64,000 nucleotides of DNA from Doryteuthis pealeii (Eukaryota; Mollusca; Cephalopoda; Myopsida; Loliginidae), in NCBI GenBank assembly GCA_023376005.1, contig CM042151.1:81202199-81266198 (forward strand), given 5' to 3'. Below the pieces are notes generated by a model. The model was not told the origin of the DNA, made no database searches, and saw only the letters and a list, made by a program, of their open reading frames with translations. Positions within the stretch are counted from its first letter, which is position 1; the number at the start of each line of letters is the position of its first letter. Positions 37,259 through 48,876 of this stretch are shown here, piece after piece. A program made the position numbers and the translations under genes.

Positions 37259-37573
37259 ATATATGCCTCTATAAGTTGTATTTAAATAAAAGTGGAAGAA
37301 ATTCTTTATCTGGGAATTAGATACGCCGGTAGAGAGTTTCTTCTAGATGTACATCGAATCGATGAGACCATTTACTACAACTCTAATCATTACACCAAGT
37401 ATGGCCATATATATATAAGTAAAAAGAAAGGATAAATATTCTGTCTTTATTTATTCATAGTTCCTCTTTATATATAGGTAAAAATATAGTTGTGCAATTA
37501 TATAATTGCAACATTTTTAATATTAATTTTTCTTTATTTTCAGAGGAGGAGAATAATTTCTGAACTCAAAACA

Positions 37574-37627
37574 ATGGATACCAGTGTGACAATGTATACT
37601 TTCAAAGTGTGTGGATCTACTGTTTGA
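37574..37627 (+). other. Short upstream ORF in last exon of gene D
   Basis: It has seventeen codons (MDTSVTMYTFKVCGSTV) and lies 30 bp after the acceptor (TTTCAG at 37538-37543). The KVCGSTV tail resembles the N-terminal half of a finger. It has the same location as in A, C and E. Confidence 0.55.
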
Positions 37628-37735
37628 TAGATTTCTTCATTAAATAGTCACACATAAGCACACAAAGGAGTAACTTTCTTATACATACAAAGTTTATACA
37701 TCAAAATATTTAGTAAATTTTCATTTCTTTTCAAT

Positions 37736-38611
37736 ATGAACATGCACAGTGAAAAGCAACCTCACATTTGTCAAGTATGTGGGTCAACATTTTCCAGGAG
37801 TAGTCATTTAATAGGCCACATGCGAATACACACAGGAGAGAAACCATTCATTTGTCAAATGTGTGGATCAGCATTTTCAGAGAATTCCAATTTAAAACGT
37901 CACATGCGATTACACACAGGAGAGAAACCTTTCTCATGTGAAGTGTGTGGATTATCATTTTCACAAAATGCAACATTAAAAAGTCATGTGCGAATACACA
38001 CAGGAGAAGAACCATTTTCATGTGAAGTGTGTGGCTCAACATTTTCACAGAATTCAAAACTGAAGATGCACATGCGAATCCACACAGGAGAGAAACCATT
38101 TCCATGTGAAGTGTGTGGATCATCATTTTCAGACAATTCCACTTTAAAAAGACACATGCGAATCCATACAGGAGAAAGACCTTTCACATGTCAAGTGTGT
38201 GAATCAGTTTTTTCTGACAGCTCAAAATTGGAAATGCACATGCGAACACATACTGGAGAGAAACCATTCTCATGTGAAGTGTGTGGATCATCATTTTCAA
38301 TGAATTCAAGTTTAAAAAACCACATGCGAATACATACAGGAGAGAAACCATTTTCTTGTGAAGTGTGTGGATCAGCATTTACTGAGAACACTACGTTGAA
38401 AAACCATATGCGAATACACACAGGAGAGAAACCGTTTTTATGTCAGGTGTGCGGATCAGCATTTCCACAAAAATACAGTTTAAAACGTCACATGCGACAA
38501 CACACAGGAGAGAAACCATTCAGATGTCAGGTTTGTGGATCAACATTCTCACGAAATTTTAGTTTAAAACGTCACATGCAAATGCACACAGAAGAGAAAC
38601 CATTTTCTTGA
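37736..38611 (+). CDS. Gene D: poly-C2H2 zinc-finger protein, 10 fingers, intact
   Basis: This 291-residue frame has the start MNMHSEKQPHIC shared by the family, followed by ten canonical fingers (CX2C-X12-HX3H) with TGEKP linkers (variants GEEP after finger 3, GERP after finger 5, TEEKP after finger 10). It stops at TGA where the first cysteine codon (TGT) of an eleventh finger is expected. The recognition segments of fingers 1-7 line up one for one with gene E, including the unusual CES core and KLEMH in finger 6, so D and E are inverted paralogues. The exon acceptor is at 37542-37543. The first exon and promoter are 3.8 kb upstream. The expected role is sequence-specific nucleic-acid binding in the nucleus; its targets are unknown. 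Confidence 0.92.
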   Translation: MNMHSEKQPHICQVCGSTFSRSSHLIGHMRIHTGEKPFICQMCGSAFSENSNLKRHMRLHTGEKPFSCEVCGLSFSQNATLKSHVRIHTGEEPFSCEVCGSTFSQNSKLKMHMRIHTGEKPFPCEVCGSSFSDNSTLKRHMRIHTGERPFTCQVCESVFSDSSKLEMHMRTHTGEKPFSCEVCGSSFSMNSSLKNHMRIHTGEKPFSCEVCGSAFTENTTLKNHMRIHTGEKPFLCQVCGSAFPQKYSLKRHMRQHTGEKPFRCQVCGSTFSRNFSLKRHMQMHTEEKPFS

Positions 38612-39030
38612 CAAGTGTGTGGATCAGCATTTTCACAGGATTCAAAATTAAAAATGCACATATATACAGGAGAAAAAACATTCTCAAATGAAATGTGTTG
38701 TTCATTTTCAATGCATCTCAGTTTCCAAAAAACACGTGAATACACAGAGAAAATATTTTTATATCAAGATTGTTAAGATGTTCACTGATTTTTGTAAAAA
38801 TGCACACAGGAGGGAATCCATTTTCTTGTCCATATGTGGATCAGCATTAACTTAAATCACCTTGAGAAAACAACATGTGAATACTCACAGGAAAGAAAGC
38901 ATTTTTAATTGTCTAGTTCAGACTTCAAATCTATAAACACGTATACAAATGCTTACTGGAGAGAAACCTCATTCAGATGTGTGTTGAACTCTATTTTCAG
39001 GAAGTTACATTTTAAAATAGAAATGTAAAC
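38612..39030 (+). pseudogene. Decayed distal fingers of gene D
   Basis: Finger-like blocks continue for about five units (CAAGTGTGTGGATCAGCATT directly after the stop, then GAAATGTGTTGTTCATTTTC and others), with stops and deletions. The gene's array was longer in the past. Confidence 0.75.
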
Positions 39031-39753
39031 ACATTTGTAATAAAGTACTGCACTATTTTCAAGTAAATCATTCAATTTGAAACACAAATAGTATATGCAA
39101 TTTAGTATGATTAATTTTTTGATTGACTTTCAGAATTTTTCAATCACATTTTTGGATTCCTTGGGTGAAAATGCTTTTATAAACCAATGTTTAGGAGTAG
39201 TGAAGTTCTAGAACTCATTTTACTGACAAAAGTTGACATTTTTGATGACCCCCCCTCAAATTTGGATAGCTAAAAATTGATATAATTCCACTAATTTTTG
39301 GAATTGGAAGCTCAAATTCCGGGGACTGTCTAACTTTAACATAGTCAACACATGTACAAAATTTCAGAAAATTTGAAGGGGGATGGGTGACAATTTTTTC
39401 TTTTTTCTGGATGATTTGACATGGAATTGCCCATATATTATTTTAAGGAAATATATATCCAGATATAGTAAATTGCCTATACAATGTTTCAAATAATGCC
39501 GTACTTTCTCACCAGTGTGTACATGTCCATTTTGAAAATGTAACTTCTTGAAAATAGAGATCAACACACATCAGAATGAGATTTCTCTCCAGTGTGCATT
39601 TGTATATGTATTTTGTTTTTTGTTGTTTTAACTAATAAATTGGAGTTATGTTTTAAAAAACCAACAGTTTTTTAGTTCCCTTATTTTGGACTTATTCAGT
39701 CCTGTCTAAAAGTTCTGTATTAAAAAGTATTGAGACTGAAGCTGTATTTAATA
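39031..39753. other. Post-gene D spacer
   Basis: The stretch 39240-39430 matches 13130-13370 inverted. One more finger-like fragment in reverse sits near 39500-39600. No gene is seen. Confidence 0.45.
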
Positions 39754-40377
39754 TCTTGTTATAATCAAGATTGTGTGTTTGTCTGTAACCGAAACTATAT
39801 CGCTACTCAAGTCACAATTCCTTTTAGTTCTTTACATCACATTCTTTTTATGATTTTATTTTTATTTAAACCACAATTATTAATAAAATTGTTTTATATT
39901 ATTAATACTGTTGGTCTTATTTACATACTAATAACATGCAATTGTATTTATATATACAACAAAATAATGGTTTATAGTGTGAACGGGAAGGCTGATTATT
40001 GATATTAAAAAAATTATATTAATAAATATGTGCTTAGTATTATTGATTTTTAATTGTTTGGTTCTATCTTAATGAATATGAGCAAAAATCTCTTCAATAA
40101 ATCTTAAAAGAAATCCATTAACAAGAAGAAATAACTGTAATTTCATTCTTTACTTCATATTTTAACTAAACAGTTAAATTGGGAAAATTTAGCAATGAAA
40201 GACAGGAGTGATGGAAGAGTAAATTTCAGTTGTTCTATTTTTCAATTATATATTCTCCCTCTGTTTCAAATCTTTTAATCTGCATTCTTATTTAGTTTCA
40301 TTAGCTTTTCTAATTTAATATATTTTATTACATTAAAACTTAAATACTTGCAACTGGAGGGTGCATATATTTGCTAG
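39754..40377 (+). mobile_element. Helitron-like non-autonomous element, copy 2
   Basis: It starts TCTTGTTATAATCAAGATTG and ends with a near-hairpin (GCAACTGGAGGGTGC), nine bases and CTAG. A 5' TC, 3' hairpin, CTRR terminus and absence of target duplication fit Helitrons. It carries no Rep/helicase. Confidence 0.7.
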
Positions 40378-40389
40378 TGATAAAAATGA

Positions 40390-40665
40390 ACGATGAAGGA
40401 AATATTAGTTTTCTTTAAGATAGTCCACTTGGCATACAATGAACTTCTTCCAGCAAGTTTTTTGTTGTGTGAAGCACCTCAGAAACCTTTTGGATATGAC
40501 GTGAAGCTATGCCATCATATTTCTTTTACTGTCATCCATGTTCACAAATCTTAGCGTTGAGATGAATTTTCAGTTTAAGAAATAAATAAAAAATGTCACA
40601 TGGAGCTACTTCCAGTGAGTATGGAGATTGTTGCACTTGCACAATTCTGTGTTTCACAAAAAAAC
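40390..40665 (-). pseudogene. Mariner-like transposase C-terminal fragment
   Basis: On the minus strand VQQSPYSLEVAPCDIFYLF is a diverged form of the PYSPDLAPCDFFLF segment near the catalytic centre of mariner transposases. A further frame with KRFLRCF and CWKKFIVC matches the family C-terminus. Stops occur between them, so it is dead. Confidence 0.65.
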
Positions 40666-42030
40666 ATTTTTCAAAAAGTATCAAGATTGGCTTCATATTT
40701 TTTTGTCATATTGTTTCTGAGTTTTCTACACTGCTGTTGCTCAACTGTATACACACATTCATTTAAATTTAAATTTTAGAATTAAGAAAAAAAATACTGC
40801 TTCAGTCTCGATAGTTTTTGGTCACATGGTTCAAAGTTTTATGAAGGCTCTCGATTACGACATGAAGGCTCCTGAGTTCAAAGAGAAGGTTCACAAGTTT
40901 GACAAGAAATACCTGAAGAAGGCCGGAGATCACACCATCCAAAATGTTGTGTAGATAACAATAAAGATGAGGACAATAGTCCAAATAATCCAAATTATGA
41001 AGAAAAAAACAAGCAAATAAAACAGTTGTGTTATTGTGTGACACTGGGCTTTAAAGGGTTGATAAATGAAAGTGGGAAGTGTTAAAGGATTAAGTTATGC
41101 TCTTTTGAAGGGTTAGTGTAAGGCGTAGACAATCTTAGGTAAAAGAAGGCCATTTGTATTCTCTCTGGAATTATCACAAGAAACAGGGTTGTTTACTGGA
41201 GAACAACATAGGCAAATTAATAAAATTATCAATTACTGATCAAACATGAACATCAGATAAGAAAATACTGCAAACTAAAAGATTATCTCATTCCAATAAA
41301 GCGGGAAGGAGGGGAGGGTCTTTTCTCATCAAGTCGTACATTTATTCATTATCTCTGAAAAGTACCAGTTTCGATTAAAGAAATGAAAAATTTTCGCCTT
41401 TCCCTCCCCATCCTTGGACCACAAATTACAAACTTTTTTAATCTACAAAAACACCAGAAAAAATCCAGCAATAATGCAAACCTTTTAACTGTGGTACGGT
41501 AAATAGTCTAGGTGAAGGAAAGCCCTAAATTAAAAAAAATCCCACCCTGTCGGCTTGGGCTTTAGAATCTCTGTAGAGGGTAATACACCCCAATGGTGCC
41601 AGGTTTGGCCTTGGTTGATGACCCATAATGCTTAAGGGTGGAATCTTGGTTGCTGAGGCTCTAGAATACACCAAGCATACCTTGTAGAAGGGTAAGACTC
41701 CCCCAATAAAGCTAACTGTTGGCTGTGGGTGGCGACCTGTGATGCCTATCTATCTCAGTCTAGTTCATATTTATCTATCTACCTATCCATCTATTTACCT
41801 TAGTTTGTGGTGTATGGAGTTTGCAATGATAACAATGTTCAATGGTTTCTCAATGGTATGGCACCAAACTGGTATGACATGACCATACAAAAACTAACTT
41901 AGTGCATACAAAAATTAATTGCTCAAAATTATGTGGAAAAAATACATACTTGTTGAAACTTTAAAATGATGTAAACATCATTGGCAATAAACGTTTCTGT
42001 AATTTCTAAACATTTTGTAGACCTTACCTT
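40666..42030. other. Intergenic with repeat fragments
   Basis: The stretch 40905-41000 is one arm of the fold-back at 15547-15767. The stretch 41540-41750 holds two pieces of repeat R1 (ACCCTGTCGGCTTGGGC; GGTGGCGACCTGTGATGC). No gene is seen. Confidence 0.5.
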
Positions 42031-42260
42031 TTGGATTACTCTTGTAGGGCTAGGAACCACAATGTTCCTGTTTCGATACCGGCCCTAGCCAACTCAGTGT
42101 ATGAATAGCACAGGGATCTGTGCAGTAAAGTGAGAATTTGGAGGTAGGTGTGGCACTCCACCTCAGATGCCAAAACAATCTCTTTGGTCTAGCACTAGGG
42201 AAAAGGAGATAGACTCCCTCACTGTCTGTCTGATACCGACTTTAGGCCACTCCGGTGACT
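42031..42260 (+). repeat. tRNA-derived SINE S2, copy 1 (head shortened)
   Basis: A B-box-like GTTTCGATACC is followed by a body shared with 45843-46064 in reverse (GCACAGGGATCTGTGC, CCAAAACAATCTC, TAGACTCCCTCA). Confidence 0.7.
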
Positions 42261-43259
42261 TTAATTTTTTATATATATATATTACTACTAAGTTACAATT
42301 ACTGAAAAAATCTTTAGCAAAAAATTAGTGATATCCAAAAATGTACTAATTAACAATTATACCTATTACTAAGAATTGATTATCATTTCTTACAAAAAGC
42401 AGAGAAAATAAATCAGTCACAATGTCACTTCAACTTTTACAAAAAATATTCATTAAAGAAGCATAACAAAAATTATTTTGTAAAAAGAGGGAAAAAAAAC
42501 AGGAAAAACCAGGAAAACAATAATTCACACACACACACACATATATACATACATATATATAAGTGTTTGCATAAAATGGTGCTCAATGCTAAATCAGCTG
42601 AGTAGATTCAAAATCTCAACAAAAATATGTATCATAATATATATATATATATACATAATACAAAAAATGGTAATGAAAAAAATCTATATCTTTTAATTTT
42701 AAAAACAATCATAAAAATCAGGTAATTGTCCAATTTTGATTAAATTTTCATCAATTTATTCATCAAGGGCTTAATTTTATAATGAATAGCTTATTTTAAT
42801 AAAAAGAACTTGAAAAAAAGAAGCTTTTTATCAATTAAGTAGGAGGGATGTTTCAGCCATTGATAATTTGAATTTAAAAAATTCCAGTCCCTAATTTTTT
42901 CATTTCAAGAAAGATCAAATCCAGAAGACCACATGAAAATTTCAACACCCAAAAAAGTTTCTTGAAAATTTAAAAATTTTTTAAAACTCAAAACAATTTT
43001 TGTAGGATACTTTCTCTTTGCATAGTTTTCAAAACAATATTCTTTAAATTGATACAAAAAGTCTTTTCTCTGTTATTTTCATTCACTTAAAAATTTAATA
43101 GTTAATTTTAAACTCCTGGAAGGTGGTATGTTATACACAATATTTTTCATATAAATAAAGATTTATTCAATTTATCAAAAATTATTTAAATACACAATTT
43201 TGCACATTAAAAAATTATTACTAAAGACTTTTTCATTTATAGATTTATAGTTAGGCACA
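42261..43259. other. A+T-rich spacer
   Basis: CA/TA microsatellites at 42523-42560 and 42637-42655. The stretch 42700-42970 is the reverse of 11250-11530 in gene A's intron. No gene is seen. Confidence 0.5.
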
Positions 43260-43790
43260 AACATGGGTTTTTCCACTTTCTACTCCAAATTACCCGGATT
43301 TTTACCCTGGGGACTGAAACAACTTTTCCATTGCTTGTTTTCCTTATTTTTTCTTACATTTTTTGATTATGCTGCGTAACTTTGCAAAATGAAATTGTCA
43401 TCTATAGGCTCCCATTATTTTTTTCTTTTTTCACTAGGTATGTTCAAAATGCTAAGTTAAAGGGAGATAAATGATGTTTAACAGACTGCAAATCTAATTT
43501 CCATATGATTGATAATCGATCAATAGCAGTCTATGCCTTTTCTATGTGAATATTGATATCACTTTCTGTAGATGAGATATTTCTACCTAGGTATGTTGAC
43601 CAATCTACAAAATTCCAAAGCTTGCCGTCCAATGCGGAGATGGCTTCATCTTATTTAAAACACATGAACTCTGTTTTATCTGATTTCACATAGAGGCCAA
43701 TGCTTCTTAGTGCCTGCTCCAGGCTATTCAGCAGTGCTTTAGCAGGTGTATTTGCACAAAGTGCTAGCTTATGTGTGTATACTCCAGATA
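43260..43790 (-). mobile_element. LINE reverse-transcriptase remnant with flanking repeat, copy 1
   Basis: On the minus strand, at about 43790-43530, LEQALRSIGLYVKSDKTEF and DWSTYLGRNISSTESDINI are recognisable LINE reverse-transcriptase segments (the KTEFM and YLGxxIS regions). Stops are present. The 43260-43540 part recurs at 44440-44690. Confidence 0.65.
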
Positions 43791-44439
43791 AGTTACATAA
43801 AATTACATACCGACTTAGAAAAGATAATGAAATAGGATGTCAAAGAGAATATGTACACTGAATAGCAAAATATACAAATTATCATAAAGTCAAAAATCCA
43901 GGTGACATTTTATTTTTGGAAGTTCACAATTTTTACAATTACTGAATATACTGGACAGTACATTGTAGACAAAGGTAATACCACACAATGGCCTGTGGAG
44001 TGAGAATATTTACATTGAACAGCAAATAAACAGAATTACTTAACTCTTAACATCCTATACCACCTTATTCCGCCTGGCCAGAAGTCACATTCATTTTCCT
44101 AATCTACCCCAAACCATAGCCTTTGTTTAACTCTTAAGGTCCTATACCACCTCATTCCACACAGCTGGAAGTCACATTCATTTTAACTAATCAGCCCCAA
44201 ATGATAGCCTTTGTTTAAATGTAATATTAAACATATTTAGAATATATAGGAATAGGACTAAGGAAATTCTCAACAGGATGTTAAGAATTATATGTAATAT
44301 TAAACATTTTTAGAAGTCTTACATTAAAGGGAAATAACTCCGGTAACTTTAAATGAAAAGGCCATTTTTAGCCATTTTTTTATAAATCCTTATGGGAAAG
44401 GGGCTATGGACTTAGAAAATTCTCAACAGGATGTTAAGA
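43791..44439. repeat. Local tandem duplication, about 90 bp, in non-coding DNA
   Basis: TAACTCTTAACATCCTATAC...CATAGCCTTTGTTTAA at 44038-44128 is repeated with changes at 44129-44218. The phrase TTCTCAACAGGATGTTAAGA occurs at 44270 and 44422. Confidence 0.65.
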
Positions 44440-44750
44440 GTTAACCCAGATTTTAACTCTGGGACAGCAACAACTTTTTGTGTGACCCCTTGTGTTATTT
44501 TTTCTTACATTTGACTTTTGACTATGCAGTGTAACTTTGCTGTATGAAATTGTCATCTATGGGCTAATTTTTCCACTTTCACGAGGTATGTTTAAAGGGA
44601 GATAAATGATGTTTTACAGACCACATATCTGATTTCTATATAATTGATTATCAATAGCAGTCCATGCCTTTTCTATGCAAATATTGATATCGCTTTCAGT
44701 AGATGAGATATTGCTAGCTAGGTATATTGACCAGTCTACAAATTCAGACC
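44440..44750 (-). mobile_element. LINE remnant with flanking repeat, copy 2
   Basis: This is a second diverged copy of 43260-43620. It ends in the TCAGTAGATGAGATATT stretch of the reverse-transcriptase remnant. Confidence 0.6.
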
Positions 44751-45168
44751 AGTGCACTCCAAACTCCAAACCTCCTGAGATTGCCAGCTCTTAGAAAATG
44801 GTTTAGATCAAACACCCATCAAGTTGGAATTCCCAAATCATCATGTTTTTACACCCAGAACATTGTAAGCATATAATGGTGGCCAACTTTGCTATTCAGT
44901 GCTGTACAAATTTTGGAGCAAAAACTCTATTTTTTTCATGGATTTTCAAAAGTTCTCTTCAGAATAGCTGCCAGTTGTAATGAACGTTTGTTGGGGATTT
45001 TTACTGATGATAGTTTGAGAAATTTTGAAGGATTTGATGAGGATACGATTTGGAAAGCTGAGGCAGATCACTAAAACAATGGTAATTATGGAAAATAGCT
45101 GGTATTCGGAACATGGCTATTGTGGATGGCAGTGGTAGATAAAGGGTTACATGATTGGTACAAGTGAG
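44751..45168. other. Spacer, nothing recognised
   Basis: Short open frames on both strands overlap each other and show no domain. Confidence 0.4.
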
Positions 45169-45694
45169 GGACCAAGTCACCAACAGGCACCCCAGCACAG
45201 ATCAGTTTTGAAAGGAACTGAATTTTGCTTTTCACTGATTGTCAGTAAACAAAATCAGCAGCCGATAAAAACAAAAAAGATTTCGCTATCAAATTTTAAT
45301 TCTAAAATATTCTAAAATTCTGAAATAGGGTTAGGGGTTAGGGTTAGCAGTTATTATTATAATCTTATAATATATTTTTTATAAAAATATTTTTATTAAC
45401 TATCCATAGAGGCACATGAAAAATAAATAAACATGTCTTTCGTTTTAAGTTTTATTTAAAAAAAAATAACAATATTAGTTTATCTTTAGTGCAAAATTAA
45501 TTTTTTCACATATGCTAATGTTACGTTGTAATAAACTAATTTTTAAAAATTAAAATCAAAAACTATTTTAGTATAAAAATGTGCCTTTCGTATTTTATCG
45601 GCTGCTGATTTTGTTTGCTGACAACCGGTGAAAAGCAAAATTTAGTTCCTTTCAAAACTGATCTGGGCTGGGGTGCCTGTTGGTGACTTGGTCC
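45169..45694. mobile_element. TIR element (MITE) with 8-bp target-site duplication
   Basis: CAAGTGAG lies outside both ends (45161-45168 and 45695-45702). The inverted termini are about 100 bp, starting GGACCAAGTCACCAACAGGC. The interior contains GGGTTAGGGGTTAGGGTTAG. No transposase is present. The 8-bp duplication fits hAT or Merlin, like the element at 19261. Confidence 0.85.
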
Positions 45695-45842
45695 CAAGTG
45701 AGGACGTTTGAAATATGACATATTTTTTAGAGAGATACAATAGATAAAAGTATTGTCTGAATTTCTGAGAAAAGAAGGGAAAGAAAAAGACAACAGACCA
45801 TATGTAATTAAGTAAAAAAAGTCAATGGGGTGGCTTAAAATC

Positions 45843-46064
45843 AGTATCAGCTAGACCATGAGGGAGTCTATCCTCTTTTCAATAGCGCTAGACCAAGGAG
45901 ATTGTTTTGGTGTCCAAGGTGGAGCACCACACCTACCATCAGCTCCTCACTTTACCGCACAGATCCCTGTGTTACTCATATGCTGAGTTGGCAAGGGCCG
46001 GTATCGAACCAGGAACCTTGTGGCTCCTAGTCGAACGCTCTACTGACTGAGCTAAGCTGGCCCT
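45843..46064 (-). repeat. tRNA-derived SINE S2, copy 2
   Basis: The minus strand starts with a clear tRNA-like head: A box TTAGCTCAGTCAGTAGAGCG and B box GGTTCGATACC. The body shared with 42031-42260 follows. It is not a genuine tRNA gene, because the 3' acceptor arm and CCA-proximal pairing are lacking. Confidence 0.8.
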
Positions 46065-47479
46065 ATTTATACGTAATTAAGTTAGGTATAAATCTTATTA
46101 ATATTGAATGTGTATATAATATTATTTTTTTTTATATTATTATGTAGTTGGATTTTATGTATATAAATTCCATAACCATATGTAAGAAGATAGAATTGGA
46201 ATAAATTTGATTCATAAGTATAAAAGGAATGTATGAATTTGTATGGACAATTGATTAAACTTTGATGTATTGTAGCTATTTAAAACTAGTTTACTTAAGA
46301 AAGGGTATAGATTGAAAAATCCCAGTCATGTATTAACAGAGGGTAGGAGCAAAATTGCACCAACCTCAAAAATTTGTCTCAATCTTTTGCTATGGACATG
46401 AGCTAATATCATAGGATCATTAAAATCAATATTTTATTCCATATTTACTCCCATAGTGAATTGCGTAACCTATTCATTTTGTAATGAAGTGTAATATTAG
46501 AATTTAATATTAGAATGAAGTGTAATATTAGAATTTAAAAGTTAACTGTTAATTCTAAGAAAGAGTCACAGAAAATACCATAGATTCACACGGTTGAAAC
46601 ACATTGCCAACATCTTACCGGATGTCAGCCTTGTTCTCAACAAACTTTTAAGAAAGAAAAAAAAGAAAGAGAGAAATAAGAAATTACAGTTATTCTCCAT
46701 TCATAAAGGAGGAGAAGAAGAAGGAGAAGAAGAAAGAGAGGAAAAAAAGGAGAGGAAAAGGAAATAAGAAGAGAAATTATAACCACACAAATAAAAAAAA
46801 ACATAAGCACGTCATTTCTGAAATAAATCTCTGATGATAAAGCTTCGCTTTGAAATCGATTAGACATATAAACATCTTTTTGTCTTTATTTTTTATGCAT
46901 TGTATTGCCTTCAAATTTTATTATTTTATAACATACTTAACAATGCTTCAAGCAAATTACCAATTACTTTTAACCATAGATTTTATTGAGAGTTTATGAC
47001 CTCTTGTTGACCAGTACTGTTGCATTCTCATTGGTTGAGAGTGTCACGTAATAGCAAAATCAGTGAGAAAAGTATAGAGTAGTTAATATAGTTGGCTTAG
47101 GATGTTCCTACAAATAAAGTGTGCAAAGTTCTCCATGTGCAGGAAATGTTGGGTCTTGGGGAAAATAAATATCTCGAAAATGAACTATGTCTTTGTCTTT
47201 CTGAATAAGAACTTACCAAATGGATTGGAGGATGTATGACCCAAGAACAACCCAAGACAATCCAAGAAAAGGAGACCACAGAGCTTAACCTGGCTAGTAG
47301 ACATAGCAGAAACAGCGGAAAAAGTTAAAAAGATAAGTAATAATAATATGGCTAACAGGAACTTTAATTTTGAATTTCAATTGACATATAATGAAACAAA
47401 TAAATATAGCAAATTTAAATGATATCTTAAATATATGGATGGGGACATTTGGTTCTTTTCTTCAAGATGTTGATAAAAA
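46065..47479. other. Intergenic spacer between E and the repeat block
   Basis: A short tandem duplication (GAAGTGTAATATTAGAATTT, 46475-46540) and a purine-rich tract (46650-46790). No gene is seen. Confidence 0.5.
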
Positions 47480-47791
47480 CTCACTTGAAAATGTCTGTGT
47501 ATGGAATCCGTACTAAATTATACATTTTGTAAGTGTTTACAATGTGAATTTTTAAAGTAGACTTTTGCAAAAATGTTTCTCTCCAAATATTACAGTAGTT
47601 TCTCCCCAGTGTTTACATATGTATTTTAAAATTAAAACTTTGTGAAAATAGAGATCAGTATACAAAAATGAAATTTGCATGTCTTTTAAAAATCTAAACA
47701 GTTTGGAAAAAAAAGGTTTTTCTCCTGTGTGTATTCACATTGTTGTAAAAATTCAATGAAAATGTGATCCACACACTTGACATGAGAATGA
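47480..47791 (-). pseudogene. Decayed distal fingers of gene E
   Basis: At least three finger-like blocks follow the stop codon (CTCATGTCAAGTGTGTGGAT at 47770, TTTCTCTCC linkers at 47580 and 47720), with deletions. Confidence 0.7.
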
Positions 47792-48732
47792 TTACTTTTT
47801 CATGTGTATTCGCATGTGTTTTTTCAAATTAGAATTCTGTGAAAAAGCTGAGCCACACACTTCACATGAAAATGGTTTCTCTCCTGTGTGTATTCGTATG
47901 TGGTTTTTTAAGGAGGAATATGCTGTAAATGTGGATCCACACACCTGACAAGGAAATGGTTTCTCTCCTGTGTGTGTTCGCATGTGCCGTTTTAAAGTGG
48001 AATTCTGTGAAAATGTTGATCCACACAAATGACAAGAGTATGGTTTCTCCTCTGTGTGTATTCGCATGTGCTTTTTAAAATTGGAATATGTTGTAAATGT
48101 TGACCCACAAACTTGGCAAGAAAACGGTTTCTCTCCCGTGTGTGTTCGCACATGGTTTTTTAAAGTTGAATTCCGTGAAAATGTTGATCCACATACTTGA
48201 CATGAAAATGGTTTCTCTCCGTGTGTATTCGCATGTGCATTTCTAATTTTGAATTCTGTGCAAACGCTGATTCACACACTTGACAGGAGAATGGTTTCTC
48301 TCCTGTGTGTATTTGCATGTGCCTCTTTAACGTGGAATTTTCTGAAAATGCTGATCCACACAATTCACATGAGAATGGTTTCTCTCCAGTGTGTATTCGC
48401 ATGTGCATTTTTAATTTTGACTTGTGTGGAAATACTGATCCACACACTTCACATGAAAATGGTTTCTCTCCTCTGTGTATTCGCATGTGGCTTTTTAAAA
48501 TAGAATTCAGTACAAACGATGATCCACACTCTTCACATGAGAATGGTCCTGTGTGCAATCTCATGTGACGTTTTAAATTTGAATTTTCTGAGAATGCTAA
48601 TCCACACATTTGACAAGAAAATGGTTTCTCTCCTGTGTGTATTCGCATGTGGCTTTTTAAATGACTACTCCCTGAAAATGATGATTCACACACTTGACAA
48701 ATGTAAGGTTGCTTTTCATGGTGTGTGCTCAT
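47792..48732 (-). pseudogene. Gene E: poly-C2H2 zinc-finger gene, 11 fingers, one frameshift
   Basis: The start MSTHHEKQPYIC at 48732 leads into fingers 1-6. One base is missing at about 48219-48221 in the linker after finger 6 (HTERNHF in place of HTGEKPF). Fingers 7-11 then read in another frame to a stop after HMRIHMKK at 47792. The linker between fingers 2 and 3 has lost its EK codons (HTGPF), a clean 6-bp deletion. Fingers 1-7 correspond in order to gene D. The acceptor is at 48905-48904, with a donor at 51961-51960. It is a single-defect pseudogene, or functional if the missing base is a sequencing error. Confidence 0.8.
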
Positions 48733-48816
48733 ATTCAGAAATGATAATTTAGTAAAACTGCTGATTTAGAAATTCTATAAGTATAAATAATTTCTCCTTT
48801 GTGATCTTGTATGTGA

Positions 48817-48876
48817 CTATTTAAAGAAGCAATTTCTCAAACTGTAGATCCACAGACTTCTCACATCGATGTCCAT
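48817..48876 (-). other. Short upstream ORF in last exon of gene E
   Basis: It has nineteen codons (MDIDVRSLWIY...) and a start in GCAATGGACAT at the same position as the upstream frames in A, C and D. The peptide differs because of a frame change. Confidence 0.5.

Larger units (their letters stand above)
33779..37543 (+). other. Intron of gene D
   Basis: It contains MITE-B copy 3, a Helitron-like element in reverse, a short tandem repeat of TTTACATTAAATTTACATAA (36602-36710), a GT/G tract (36908-36934) and a SINE S1 copy. The stretch 35060-35990 resembles the right end of the window (62820-63900). Confidence 0.65.

Noticed and set aside
45320..45350. True telomere or chromosome end
   Set aside because: Only about three units, inside a TIR element with a target-site duplication.
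45990..46064. tRNA gene on the minus strand
   Set aside because: A and B boxes are present but the arms do not close and it continues into a SINE body that occurs elsewhere in the window.
46637..46867. 76-residue membrane-like minus-strand frame
   Set aside because: It is the translation of a purine-rich low-complexity tract (poly-Leu/Phe from GAA/GGA repeats).
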